64,000 bases of DNA from Stappia sp. MMSF_3263 (GCF_030733745.1 NZ_JASHIK010000014.1:1-64000); one strand, 5' to 3'. Counted from the stretch's first letter, positions 27,401 through 35,759 are shown. Notes: generated from the letters alone by a model not told the origin. A program made the numbers and translations.

Positions 27401-29777
27401 TGACGAGATGCTGCTCGATCGCCTCGCCGATGATGCGCGAGCGTTCCGAAAGGCTGGTGCCGATCTCCTCGGCACGGGCGCCAAGCGTCGCGCCGACCTC
27501 GTCGACCTTGTCCGACAGCTGGATGGTGATCGCCTGCGAGCGGTTCTCCAGAACGTCGGACAGCGCAACGGTGCGCTCGTTGAGGGTCGATTCGAACTGG
27601 CCGGTGCGCTGGTCGAGGGTCGCCGACAGCTTCTCGATGCCGCCCGACAGGGTTTCATCGAAGCCGTGGATGCGCGTGTCGAGGGCATCGGCCATCGACG
27701 AGGCGCGCAGGTCCAGCGTCGAGTTGAGCGACTCGATACGCCCGTCCAGCGTCGCGCCGAGCTCGGCGGTGCGCTGGTCGAAGGAGGCGACCAGCTGGTG
27801 GCCGCGCTCGCCGATCAGGATTTCCATCTGCTCCAGATGACCGCCCAGGCCACTCTGCAGCGCGCCGCCGCGCTCTTCCAGCGTCGCATCGAGGCGGTCG
27901 CCGATCGCCGACAGCTCGCCGGCGACGCGCTCGCCGCGCGAACCGATCAGATGGGCCAGCTCGGTGCCGGTCTCCGACAGGGTACGGGCAAAGTCGCTGG
28001 TGTGCATCGACAACGACGTGCCGAGCGTAGAGGACGCATCCTCGAGCGCCGAGCGGAAAGCCCGCGTCTGACTGTCGATGAGGTCCGCCATTTCCTGGCT
28101 GCGGTTCTCCAGGCGCTGGTCCAGCGCCTCGCCGTTGACGGAGATCGCCTCGTGGATCTTGTCGCCGACGGCGCCGAGCCGGTCGGCAAGCTCCGTGCCG
28201 CGCACGGTGATCGTCTCGGTCAGGCTGCCGGCCGTCTCGTCCAGCTTGGACGCGATCTCGCCGCCGCGCAGCGACAGGTCGACGACAATCGACTCGCCCG
28301 TGCCGCGCAGGATCTCCGCGACCTCGTTGGTGCGCGAGGACAGCGTCTCGACGATTTCCGCCCCCTTGACGGAGATCGTGTCGGTAACTTCCTGACCGCG
28401 CAGGGAAATGCTCTCGACGACACGGTCGCCGGTTTCCGCCAGCGAGGCATCGAGCCCGGTGACGCGGCTGTCCAGTGTCGACAGCAGATCGTCGGTGCGG
28501 GTGGTAATCGTATCGATCAGCTTGCCGCCGGTGAGCGACAGGTTGGCGGTGATCTCCTCGCCACGCGAGGTCAGCGTCTCGACGAAACCGTCCGCGGTGG
28601 AGGCGAAGCGGTCGTTGATCTCGGTGCCGCGGGCCTCCAGCGTGGAGGCGAATTCCTGGCCGGTGCGGTTCATGCTGTCGACCAGCGTCTCGCCGGTTCC
28701 GGTCAGGCGGGAGACATAGCTTTCGCCATGGGAGGCAAGGCTCTCGATCAGCTCGCCGCCGGCGGTGCTGAACGTGTCCGCGATCTCGCGCACGCGGCCG
28801 TCGACCGTGGCGTTGAAATCCCCGACGCGCGATTCGATCGCCCCGGTGAGGCGCTCGGTCGCCGTGTCCGTGACTTCGCCGATCTTCTCGGACGTCGCCT
28901 GCAGCTGGGCGGCAAGGCTTTCATGCGCCCCGGTGATGCTGTCGCGCACCCGGTCGGCATTGGACACGACCGCCTCGCGCTGGGTGACGAGTTCGTCGAT
29001 CAGCGCGCGGATCTTGAGTTCGTTGTCATTGTAGGAACGCTCGAGCGAAGACACCTCGTTGTGCACGAGGACCTCCAGCTCGCTGGCCCGCGCGATGGCC
29101 CGCTCGATGCCGTCGCCCATGGCGGCGACCTCCCGGCGGATCGCCTGACCGACGCTCAGGATGGATTCCTTGGCAACGTCCTCCGGCTCGGCGAGGCGCA
29201 GGGCAACCTCGGTCATGCCGCGCGCGACGATGCGCATTTCCTGGGCGCGGAAAATCATCAGCGCCATGGTCCAGAAGAACAGGACGGGCACGGCGATGGC
29301 GACGGCGGACAGGATCAGGGAAGGCGACGAGGCGATGTCACCGATGCCCTGAACGGCCGCGAGTTCGCTGGAGAAGGCGGCCGAGGCGAGCCACCAGCCA
29401 CCGCCCACCCACAGGATGGACAGGGCGAGCGCGAACCAGAACGGCGCCGAGGTCGGACGCCGCTGAAGCGCATAGATGAGATTTCCGATGGTGCGGCGAT
29501 CGTCGTTCGCCGCCGAGGTGGGCCGGCCGCCGCCGCGACCGCGCCGGCCGTTGCCGCGCTGGCCTTCCGCTTCACCCGACGCCTTGCCGGCCGAACCGGT
29601 CCGCTCCGCGTCGCCGCGCACCGGGCTTGAAGCCCCGGCGTTCGCGCTCTCCGGAGTGCTGGTCGCGGAAGCCGCCTTACCGCCGTCTTCCAGGTCGCCG
29701 AAATCGATCTTCAGCGCCTCCTCGACAGCCGAAAGGGCAGCCTCGGCGGGATCCTTCGCCTTCGGGGGATTTGCCAT
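24486..29777 (-). CDS. GPR/RgsE-like growth pole ring protein
   Basis: This 1763-residue protein is one of the largest in the window. Residues 1-110 are low-complexity and cytoplasmic; two membrane segments follow (about 113-134 and 154-176). A very long helical region, about 200-1540, is built from degenerate apolipoprotein/kinesin-like repeats, in part about 22 residues long with recurring elements like LTSRGEEI, and later SESEKAR-type repeats. After a Pro/Ala linker comes a conserved C-terminal domain (about 1655-1763; HETFIDLWERYKQGE, YLTSDTGKVYTMLAHASGRL). The architecture matches GPR of Agrobacterium and RgsE of Sinorhizobium, which form a ring at the growing pole and are needed for polar wall growth. 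The assignment is by architecture and family memory. Confidence 0.75.
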   Translation of the reverse strand: MANPPKAKDPAEAALSAVEEALKIDFGDLEDGGKAASATSTPESANAGASSPVRGDAERTGSAGKASGEAEGQRGNGRRGRGGGRPTSAANDDRRTIGNLIYALQRRPTSAPFWFALALSILWVGGGWWLASAAFSSELAAVQGIGDIASSPSLILSAVAIAVPVLFFWTMALMIFRAQEMRIVARGMTEVALRLAEPEDVAKESILSVGQAIRREVAAMGDGIERAIARASELEVLVHNEVSSLERSYNDNELKIRALIDELVTQREAVVSNADRVRDSITGAHESLAAQLQATSEKIGEVTDTATERLTGAIESRVGDFNATVDGRVREIADTFSTAGGELIESLASHGESYVSRLTGTGETLVDSMNRTGQEFASTLEARGTEINDRFASTADGFVETLTSRGEEITANLSLTGGKLIDTITTRTDDLLSTLDSRVTGLDASLAETGDRVVESISLRGQEVTDTISVKGAEIVETLSSRTNEVAEILRGTGESIVVDLSLRGGEIASKLDETAGSLTETITVRGTELADRLGAVGDKIHEAISVNGEALDQRLENRSQEMADLIDSQTRAFRSALEDASSTLGTSLSMHTSDFARTLSETGTELAHLIGSRGERVAGELSAIGDRLDATLEERGGALQSGLGGHLEQMEILIGERGHQLVASFDQRTAELGATLDGRIESLNSTLDLRASSMADALDTRIHGFDETLSGGIEKLSATLDQRTGQFESTLNERTVALSDVLENRSQAITIQLSDKVDEVGATLGARAEEIGTSLSERSRIIGEAIEQHLVTFEGSIGTKVEQAATSMSEKAEHLANTMSLGTERIDQALDARARQISETLIARTREIASAFVDGQTEMSKSLDQRLTDAGEVLSRQSQDLTDTLSDRIAEINVSLGSKVFEVAETLDNRSAELERILAERLAAITGTLTSESERARETLSEVITEAGGTVERLTGMLSGESGKLREIVETTLGDATQKLEDEGARLRQIVLGSVGEARGALQSESEKAAETIVASLTSATDSLSGESDKLRDLLFSAVGEAARSLAAESEKARTLFVGTLGEMSGALGSESDKVREDLTRTVTDVAGMLSSESEQARMVLARTVEEIRNTVSGEADGVRSEVAGAVRAAADLLAERGNAVAEDLVARADALNQALEERSGTLSQILGTDGNAVVAAIEERAQALTTRVSEIHDAILDAITVKGRDVTDSFARTGLDATRKLVEAGDALVAKLDERSSSAAEILTLTKTQLESDITGLLNRLTESNSLLSDVVANAGENLGNVETSLSRSAGEFRTAIDRAVSETTASTGTLENQTAVLRKVSESVLADIGSLSGRLEEHGSMLSEAARNLDEINRSVDARVGERKTAIEEVADTLLAKTEAIDSLMRSFSKQLEASLAGADEKSREVTLQLTAAAEAATVAVTEQFESMRMSAGLEGQKAREAVRAAQDDVVSEMTRTLSDASERFTEATTRMRDVARGVHSELEKTRAELKRGILDLPEEAEQSTSALRKVVSEQVRALTELSEIVARQSNSLDISRAGEKAVAQTATLASVGSAAPAPSRPAPEPAPRAQQAQAPAATPARGELRGELRRKTLSDFDTPKAQPAAETRGGNAQGGGKGWVSDLLRRASQDEAGSGDQDQQGRSPLQMVESLNSLSIDIARAIDHETFIDLWERYKQGERHVFTRRLYTLQGQQTFDEIRQKYARDAEFRGAVDRYLTDFEQLLAQVSRNDRDNIMSQTYLTSDTGKVYTMLAHASGRLD

Positions 29778-30033
29778 GGTCAGTTCGCCTCGCGTCCGTA
29801 CTCGTTACACATCGGGTGCCACGGCGCTTCACTGTGGCGCCGCAAGACCGTGCACGGCAGGCGGTTCCGGCAGAACACGCCGGAATCGATAGCCGGGGAG
29901 TGAAAACGGCGTGACGAACCGGCCTCTGGTTCGAAAACACACCTCTCCCAAACTTGCCGCACACATAAACCTAATGACACAATCCGCCGGCTCGAACAAC
30001 AATTTGCAGAGTCATGACAAGGAGATGAGGGGC
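29778..30033. other. Divergent intergenic region
   Basis: The 256-bp region between the GPR-like gene and the 106-residue gene must hold both promoters. I see no gene or strong hairpin. The part 29940-30010 is AT-rich relative to its surroundings. Confidence 0.4.
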
Positions 30034-30354
30034 ATGGCAGAGGCGTCGAAGCGTCCCGCGCGGACGGCGGCAACAGGCGGCAAGCGCGGCGACAAGGCCG
30101 CATCCGGCACGTCACCCGCATCGCGCGGCCCCTCCCCGGCACAGGCGCTCTGGCTGGGTCGCGGGCTCGATCAGGCAGGTGGAAAACTTCCCCTGTTCGA
30201 CGCCGAGGGACGCCGCGTGGCCGAAAAAACCATCCGCGCCTGCATCGCCGCGGGATGGGCAGAGCCTTGGTTTTCCAACCCGATAAAGCCCGACTGGCTG
30301 GTCTGCCGGCTCACCGATGCCGGCCGTGCCGCGCTTGAGGGCAGCCACCGCTGA
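30034..30354 (+). CDS. Small winged-helix-like hypothetical protein
   Basis: The 106-residue product has a basic, disordered N-terminus (about 40 residues rich in Lys, Arg, Ala) and a C-terminal domain (LWLGRGLDQAGGKLPLFDAE to LVCRLTDAGRAALEG) that looks like a winged helix with a final DAGRAAL wing strand. I know similar conserved proteins in Hyphomicrobiales but no function. AAGGAG 9 bp upstream supports the ATG at 30034 rather than earlier codons. It is divergent from the GPR-like gene. Confidence 0.65.
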   Translation: MAEASKRPARTAATGGKRGDKAASGTSPASRGPSPAQALWLGRGLDQAGGKLPLFDAEGRRVAEKTIRACIAAGWAEPWFSNPIKPDWLVCRLTDAGRAALEGSHR

Positions 30355-30476
30355 CCGGCCCACATGCCCCGCAGCGACGAGCGTGAAGGACATGCGGGCA
30401 CATCCACGAAAGGGGTCCGCATGTCGGCGGGAGACGGATCGGCGGCCGGTCGATCCCGCGGATGTGTGAACGCGTG

Positions 30477-30557
30477 TTAACCAAAGATTCACTTTGTTGG
30501 CCGGCGGCCGGGTTTCGCCCGCCATGCTTAACCTCGTTTTCGCGAATTTTAACGAGG
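30477..30557 (+). promoter_or_regulatory. Putative regulatory region of the Hpt gene
   Basis: Two TTAACC motifs (30477-30482, 30528-30533), which resemble CtrA half-sites, and a GATTC (GANTC) at 30486-30490 precede the Hpt gene. An inverted repeat CCTCGTT/AACGAGG (30532-30538, 30551-30557) encloses a TTCGCGAA palindrome. Cell-cycle control is possible but only motif-based. Confidence 0.35.
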
Positions 30558-30630
30558 CTTGATGGCAGACAGATGCAAGGGCGCGGAGGCTTTTCCGGCG
30601 GCCGGCATCGCGACCAGGAAAGGTTCTGCC

Positions 30631-31014
30631 ATGATGCAGGCAACCGCGAGACAATTGGACGGAACGGCGCAGGCGGCCGAGCGGGCGGGTATGCCCGATG
30701 CGCCGGTGGATCTGGTGCACCTCGCCCGTCACACGCTGGGCAACCGGGAGCTGGAGCGCGAGGTGCTGCGTCTCTTCTCCCGCCAGGCAAGGATGATGAC
30801 GGAACGGATGCGGGAAGGCTGCCAGGGCGAGGCGCTGGAGCGCTGCCTGCACACGCTGCTGGGTTCGGCACGCGGCATCGGCGCCTGGAAGGTGGCCGAG
30901 GCGGTCGAACAGGCCCAGCAGGCGCTGCGCGAGACCGGCGGCGCCGATCTCGTCGCGGTGAGTGCTGCCGTCGCCGAATCCGCCGATTTCATCGAGATCC
31001 TTCTCGACGCCTGA
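30631..31014 (+). CDS. Hpt domain protein
   Basis: The 127-residue protein is a stand-alone histidine phosphotransfer module. The phosphorylatable His lies in LHTLLGSARGIGA, which matches the Hpt H-box pattern; the surrounding four-helix region spans about residues 25-125. Hpt proteins relay phosphate between receiver domains of hybrid kinases and response regulators. No kinase or regulator is adjacent, so its partner is unknown; the kinase at 5154 lacks a receiver. AGGAAAGG precedes the ATG at 30631; the upstream in-frame ATG at 30559 lacks such support. Confidence 0.82.
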   Translation: MMQATARQLDGTAQAAERAGMPDAPVDLVHLARHTLGNRELEREVLRLFSRQARMMTERMREGCQGEALERCLHTLLGSARGIGAWKVAEAVEQAQQALRETGGADLVAVSAAVAESADFIEILLDA

Positions 31015-31190
31015 CGGCGGCGGCACCCGCCGTCGGCGAAACCGCGCCGGCCCTTTTCCGGCGCGGCAACCTGCCACGAATGACGGTCCGGGCCGCTTCG
31101 TCCGGGGCGGGCGCTTGACGTTTCGGCGCGAATGGTTATGTCGGAGCCTGACACGACCTTCCGCAATTCCAGCGTCGAGATCCTCCGCCC

Positions 31191-31511
31191 ATGCCCAAGA
31201 TCACCTACATCACCGCCGACGGCGCCGAGACAGCCGTGGACGCGCCGGTCGGCTCCACCGTGATGGAAAACGCCATCAAGAACATGGTTCCGGGGATCGA
31301 GGCCGAATGCGGCGGGGCCTGCGCCTGTGCCACATGCCATGTCTATGTGGACGAGGCGTGGACCGCCACGGCCGGGGCGCCCGAGCCGATGGAAGAGGAC
31401 ATGCTGGACTTCGCCTATGACGTCCAGCCGAACTCGCGCCTGTCCTGCCAAGTCAAGGTGACCGAAGCCATGGACGGCCTCGTGGTGCGCATTCCCGAAC
31501 GCCAGGCCTGA
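31191..31511 (+). CDS. [2Fe-2S] ferredoxin, adrenodoxin type
   Basis: The 106-residue ferredoxin contains the cluster motif [11 protein letters not shown] followed by the distal Cys in RLSCQVKV, giving four ligands (an extra Cys occurs within the loop). The final PERQA tail and acidic [11 protein letters not shown] helix match adrenodoxin-type ferredoxins that donate electrons to P450s or serve Fe-S assembly. No redox partner is adjacent. Confidence 0.93.
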   Translation: MPKITYITADGAETAVDAPVGSTVMENAIKNMVPGIEAECGGACACATCHVYVDEAWTATAGAPEPMEEDMLDFAYDVQPNSRLSCQVKVTEAMDGLVVRIPERQA

Positions 31512-31517
31512 CGCCCG

Positions 31518-31562
31518 GACGGGGCGCGACGACGGGACCCGCCCGGCCGCACGCCCCGTCCC
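31518..31562 (+). terminator. Possible terminator after the ferredoxin gene
   Basis: A 10-bp perfect stem (GGACGGGGCG / CGCCCCGTCC) encloses a 25-nt G+C-rich loop and is followed by CTGCTTTCTTC. The T-run is weak, so termination is uncertain. Confidence 0.45.
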
Positions 31563-31592
31563 TGCTTTCTTCGCGCCAGGATGTCCGCCGCG

Positions 31593-32495
31593 TCAGCCCT
31601 TGAGCGCCAGGCACACCGCGGTCATGAGATCCGCCTGCGGCGTATCGCGGGGATTGTTGAGATATTCCTCCACCGCCGGCCGGTCCTCCGCTTCCTCGCC
31701 GCTTTGCGGCAACCAGGCCGAGAACAGCCGATCCCAGGTCAGGTGCAGGTCGGCGTAAGGGCCCTTGTGGATGGCGACGGCGTAGCGGCCGCCGGGCAGG
31801 TCCCTGACCTCCAGCGGCGCCAGCGCGGCCGGATCGGCACCGGCCGGCACGTTCACCGAGGCGAAGGAGCGCAGTTCCCGCTCCGGTACCGACTTCGGGT
31901 CGTCATAGTAGAGCCCGATCATTCGCGTCCCGCCACCCAGCAGCCCGGCCGCGCCGGCATGGGCGAAGGTCTTCTCGAACGCCCCACCGATCTCGATATA
32001 GGGGCCCGTGTGCGGCAGGCCGGCGAGACGCAGCGGTTCGCGCGTCTCGATCCTGACATCCAGCTTTTCAGTCATTCCGCTTTCTCCTCGTTTGGGGAAC
32101 TCCAGCACCGGATCGCGCGGCATGTCGCGAAAGGCCGCGGGCGCCATGCCGTAATGCCCGGCAAAGGCGCGCGAGAAGGCCTCCGTGCTGCCATAGCCCG
32201 CCCGCCGCGCCACACGGGCAAGCGACAGGCGCCCGGCGACGAGATCGGTGGCCGCCCGGTGCAGGCGATAGCGCCGGACCGTGTGGGCGACCGTCTCTCC
32301 CGTCTGGGTGCGGTAGATCCGGTGGAAGTGAAACGGGGAGAAACACGCCGCATCGGCGAGCGTGGCGATGTCGAGCGGACCGTCGAGATGCGCCGCGATG
32401 TGATCGACGACGCGGGCGATCCGCCTGGCATAGTCGCGGGCGGTCGCGGGCCGTGGGCCACGCTCCGTTTCCTGGTCTGCTTCCTGCTTCGGCAT
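31593..32495 (-). CDS. AraC family regulator with GyrI-like sensor domain
   Basis: The 300-residue protein has an N-terminal AraC double helix-turn-helix (residues about 25-125; SPFHFHRIYRTQTGETV, GYGSTEAFSRAF) and a C-terminal GyrI-like/SHV-fold domain (about 145-298) that binds small hydrophobic or cationic ligands in relatives such as Rob and BmrR. It is thus a one-component regulator, probably sensing drugs or metabolites. GGAGGA precedes the ATG. The target is unknown; neighbours are convergent or divergent single genes. Confidence 0.9.
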   Translation of the reverse strand: MPKQEADQETERGPRPATARDYARRIARVVDHIAAHLDGPLDIATLADAACFSPFHFHRIYRTQTGETVAHTVRRYRLHRAATDLVAGRLSLARVARRAGYGSTEAFSRAFAGHYGMAPAAFRDMPRDPVLEFPKRGESGMTEKLDVRIETREPLRLAGLPHTGPYIEIGGAFEKTFAHAGAAGLLGGGTRMIGLYYDDPKSVPERELRSFASVNVPAGADPAALAPLEVRDLPGGRYAVAIHKGPYADLHLTWDRLFSAWLPQSGEEAEDRPAVEEYLNNPRDTPQADLMTAVCLALKG

Positions 32496-32703
32496 GCGCT
32501 CCTCCGTTCACACTCCTCGCTAAACGAGGCCACCTGACAGAACTTGCGCATTTGCGCGCGAGGAGGAAGGGGGAGCAAGCCGGCGCTGCCGGTTGCGGCG
32601 CCGGCGAGAGGCTTGCCCAATCGGCAAAGAGCGGATTCAATTGCGCCGCACTCGTTCGGGCCAATCGGTTCTTTTCCATCGATTTGACGCAAGAGGTTCA
32701 GCA

Positions 32704-34173
32704 ATGGGATTTATGGAGTTCTTTGCCTCCATCTGGGTTTCCTATCTCACCGACCTCACCCCGGCCGAACAGGCCCTGGCCGCCCTGACCGTCCTCGGGC
32801 CGGTGCTCGCTTCGCTTGCCGGCATGCGTCGCTATTACCTGGGCGCCAACAAGAATCTCGCCGTCGAGCTGGCCGAGGAAAAGGATGCCTCGCGCAGATG
32901 GCTGAAGAAATTCAACGAGGCCGAGGCGGAACTGGCATCCCTCAAGCGCGGGCTGCCCGCCTTCTGGATGGACGTCGTCACGAGGGAGCGCCGCGACGGC
33001 AACGAGGAACTGGCGCTCGGCTTCCTGCGCGACGAGATGCGGGCCATCGCCCGGCCGCTGGCGGAGGCGGCGGACAATCTCGCCCGGCATCACGTCTCCA
33101 TGGCCTTCGACGGCGACCCCGCGCATCTTTCCGAGGCGCGCCGCCATGCCCGCCTCGCCCTCCTGCATGGGGGGCCGACGCCCTCCCGCGAGGGGCTTCT
33201 GGGCGAAGTCGATCTCCTGGCGGCGGCTTCAGGCATCCCGGCAGCGCGCGAGTTCACCACCTGGGACGACCTGCACGATGCCTATCCGGGCAGCCAGGAC
33301 GGGTTGCCGGCCCTCGCCGCCCTGCACACGGCCACCTACAAGCAGCTTGAGGAGGGGCGCTACCATGTGGCCAAGCTGATCAACCGGCGGGCCGGCATCA
33401 TCGCCGAACGGATCGGGCAGCCCGACCATCCCGGCGTCCTTGCGACACGCTACCTCAAGGCCCGCATCCTGAACCATCTGGGCGACTATCAACCGGCCCT
33501 AGCCGAGATCGATGCCCTGCTGCCCGACCAGAAGAGGGCCCTGCCGGAGAACGATCCGAACCTCCTGGGGACACGGCGGCTGAAGGCGCGGGTCCTCGAC
33601 AACCTGGAGAACCACCGGGCCGCGCTCGCGGAAGTCGAGGCGGTCCTGCCGCTCGAGGAGGCGGCGTTGACGGCGGATCACCCGAACGTATTGGCGAGCC
33701 GGCGGCTGAAGGCGCGCATCCTGAACAATCTGGGCGAGCACGCGGCCGCGCTCGCCGAAATCGAGGACTTCGCGCCACGCGAGGAAAAGGCCCTGTCTCC
33801 GGACCACCCGGGGGTCCTGGCAACCCGTTGCCTCAAGGTGCAGGTGCTGGACGTGATGGGAGACCACAAGGCCGCTCACGACGAACTCGACGCGATCGCG
33901 TCCCTCGAGGGCAAGAAGCTGGGGGAGGATCACCCGGCCGTACTGACGACTCGCTACCTGAAGGCTCAAGCCCTGGCCGGACAAGGCGAGGACGAGGCCG
34001 CCCTTGACGAGATCAGGGCCGTCGCGCCGCAGCTTGCGCGGGTTCTGACGCAGGATCACCCGACCACCCAGGCAGCGCTGCAACTGATGGCGGGTCTGGT
34101 TCTGAAAGCCGGAAGGACCGGTCATCCGTTGTCTGCCCCAGAAGTTGCGGATGAACCATCAAGCCATCTATGA
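32704..34173 (+). CDS. TPR protein with N-terminal membrane segment
   Basis: The 489-residue protein begins with a hydrophobic region (about 1-40; one or two membrane segments), then a coiled helix (45-82), a helical middle domain of unknown type (83-235) and five 42-residue tetratricopeptide repeats (241-450). The repeats resemble kinesin-light-chain TPRs, with consensus DHPxVLxTRxLKA and AALAEI. TPR arrays bind protein partners. A 350-residue membrane protein gene follows 38 bp downstream on the same strand, so the two probably form a membrane complex. The function is unknown. The start is the ATG at 32704, as the preceding frame is not family-like. Confidence 0.8.
   Translation: MGFMEFFASIWVSYLTDLTPAEQALAALTVLGPVLASLAGMRRYYLGANKNLAVELAEEKDASRRWLKKFNEAEAELASLKRGLPAFWMDVVTRERRDGNEELALGFLRDEMRAIARPLAEAADNLARHHVSMAFDGDPAHLSEARRHARLALLHGGPTPSREGLLGEVDLLAAASGIPAAREFTTWDDLHDAYPGSQDGLPALAALHTATYKQLEEGRYHVAKLINRRAGIIAERIGQPDHPGVLATRYLKARILNHLGDYQPALAEIDALLPDQKRALPENDPNLLGTRRLKARVLDNLENHRAALAEVEAVLPLEEAALTADHPNVLASRRLKARILNNLGEHAAALAEIEDFAPREEKALSPDHPGVLATRCLKVQVLDVMGDHKAAHDELDAIASLEGKKLGEDHPAVLTTRYLKAQALAGQGEDEAALDEIRAVAPQLARVLTQDHPTTQAALQLMAGLVLKAGRTGHPLSAPEVADEPSSHL
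33424..34053 (+). repeat. Five tandem 126-bp coding repeats (TPR)
   Basis: The DHP/NDP motif recurs at protein residues 241, 283, 325, 367, 409 and 451, a strict 42-residue (126-bp) period. Copies are alike at protein level (LKARILNHLG, LKARVLDNLE, LKARILNNLG), pointing to internal duplication and the chance of copy-number change. Confidence 0.8.
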
Positions 34174-34211
34174 TTGCGTTCATCTCATGAGCGTTCCGGG
34201 GGGAAACGGGC

Positions 34212-35264
34212 ATGGCGGAGGCGGCAAGGGAGGCAAACAGCGGCGGACAGCGCAACGGGCCTGACAGCGAAGGGCCCAGTCGCTGGCCAAGAACGCCCTT
34301 CGGCCGAGGGATCGCCGCCTGCTTTCTCGCCGCGCTCGCCATGGCCGGGGTGGCGGCGCTCGGCCACTATCTTCTTGCCTCCGCCGTTCCCTTCGTCGCC
34401 CTGGTCGCGCTGGCGACGTTCCTTCTCGCCCGGCGGGCGGCGCATCAAAGCACGCTGTTCAACAAGGAAGCGGTCGATGTCTTCTACTATTCGCTCGGCC
34501 TTGTCGGCGTTCTCGTCTTCTTCGCCAGCGGATATCCGCAGCGGATCGAGCACGAGGCGCTGGAGGCGCTGCGCCCTCATGCGGAGCGGCGCGAGGCGGC
34601 GCGCGAGGCACTTGGCGACCATATCCTTCTCAGTGCCCGCTCTGCGCGCATCCGCTCGGCCTTCGCCGGCAACGCGACCGAGATCCTTGCCGAAATCCGC
34701 CGCATGGAAGTGGCCGCCACCGTGCGGCTCAGCCAGGCCGAAATGCTGGCCTGCCAGCAGGCCGGGGGTCTCCCCCTTCACGGACTGCTCGATCCCGCCG
34801 ACGAGGAGCGTCTCGACCCGACCCGCGAGGCCCGCGAGACGCTCGCCCGCGAAATGGCACGCGCCGCCTGCGACACGGCGATCGAGATGCAGCAACAGCG
34901 CATCGCGGCCGCCCGGGCCAGCACCCTGTCGCGCGACCGGTTTCTGGCCGATGGCAACCGCTTCGAGGGCATTGCCGACCGGCGCCTCGTGCTTGGCGAG
35001 GATCTCGTCGTCAGCGTCGGCGACTTGCGCGCCGTGTTGCGCCAGCCGGATGACCCGGCGGCGGAGGACGCCGCTCGCGACCGGCTCGAAATCGCATTGG
35101 CGCAGGCCGAGCAGGTCTACGAGCGCGAAAAAAGCGCGGCCGACACGACGATCGACGCGGCGCGGCTGGTGATGCCACGCGAGGCCGGGCTCATCGCGCT
35201 CGTCATCTGGCCCTATGTGCTGATCCTGCTGCTCGGGCTGAAGCTGGCGCGTCCGCACGGCTGA
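34212..35264 (+). CDS. Membrane protein of unknown function, TPR partner
   Basis: The 350-residue protein has two or three N-terminal membrane segments (about 30-108: IAACFLAALAMAGVAALGHY, VPFVALVALATFLLA, LGLVGVLVFFASGY), a long charged, helical, probably coiled-coil region (110-320) and a final membrane segment (about 328-345). I recognise no domain. GGGGGGAAACGGG upstream of the ATG and the 38-bp gap tie it to the TPR gene. The soluble middle is a likely docking surface for the TPR protein (inference). Confidence 0.72.
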   Translation: MAEAAREANSGGQRNGPDSEGPSRWPRTPFGRGIAACFLAALAMAGVAALGHYLLASAVPFVALVALATFLLARRAAHQSTLFNKEAVDVFYYSLGLVGVLVFFASGYPQRIEHEALEALRPHAERREAAREALGDHILLSARSARIRSAFAGNATEILAEIRRMEVAATVRLSQAEMLACQQAGGLPLHGLLDPADEERLDPTREARETLAREMARAACDTAIEMQQQRIAAARASTLSRDRFLADGNRFEGIADRRLVLGEDLVVSVGDLRAVLRQPDDPAAEDAARDRLEIALAQAEQVYEREKSAADTTIDAARLVMPREAGLIALVIWPYVLILLLGLKLARPHG

Positions 35265-35300
35265 GCCTCAGCCCGAGGCCGCGCGGACGAACAGGCGCGT

Positions 35301-35759
35301 CTACTTCGTGCAGCCGTTGACGTCGGCGGCGCAGTAGAACCCGTCGGTCGAGTTGCCGCAGCAATAGGTGAAGCCCGGGCTGGTGCAACTGTATTGCGAC
35401 GAGCCGCAGCGACCGGCGACAACAATCGGCGCCGCCTCGATGGCGGTGCCGGCGGCGTCGCCGAAGACCGGCACGACACGCCTTGTTGTGATCGGCGCCG
35501 AGGAAGCCGAAGGTGCGGCATCGCCCGCCGCGAGACTGGCAAGGACGATCAAGGCCGCTCCCGGGGCGGCCTCCGAGGCGGCCACGGCCGGTGCGGGACA
35601 TGTCTCGAGGGAACCGGCCCGGGCGACCCCGCCGGCCAGGATCGCCAGCGCGGCGAAGGCAAGCAATGCAGCCGGGACAAACCCGGCGCGCCAGCCGTCA
35701 AGGAACAGCCGGCGGCGGTCGGTGGCATACATGTATCTGGCAAGGACTGTTGCGGACAT
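35301..35759 (-). CDS. Cysteine-rich, knottin-like exported protein
   Basis: The 152-residue protein has an N-terminal membrane segment or signal anchor (FVPAALLAFAALAILAGGVARA), a low-complexity Ala-rich linker and a 35-residue C-terminal module with cysteine spacing C-x6-C-x7-CC-x8-C-x6-C. That C-C-CC-C-C order is the cystine-knot (knottin) pattern of many eukaryotic toxins and inhibitors and is rare in bacterial genomes. GGAGAT precedes the ATG at 35759. The fold and function are inferred from spacing only. It stands alone, convergent with the TPR pair. Confidence 0.65.
   Translation of the reverse strand: MSATVLARYMYATDRRRLFLDGWRAGFVPAALLAFAALAILAGGVARAGSLETCPAPAVAASEAAPGAALIVLASLAAGDAAPSASSAPITTRRVVPVFGDAAGTAIEAAPIVVAGRCGSSQYSCTSPGFTYCCGNSTDGFYCAADVNGCTK

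Noticed and set aside
25329-29630. 1433-residue plus-strand frame opposite the GPR-like gene
   Set aside because: High GC and repeats leave this antisense frame open; composition is Arg/Gly/Leu-rich with no domain, whereas the minus strand has membrane segments and a conserved end.
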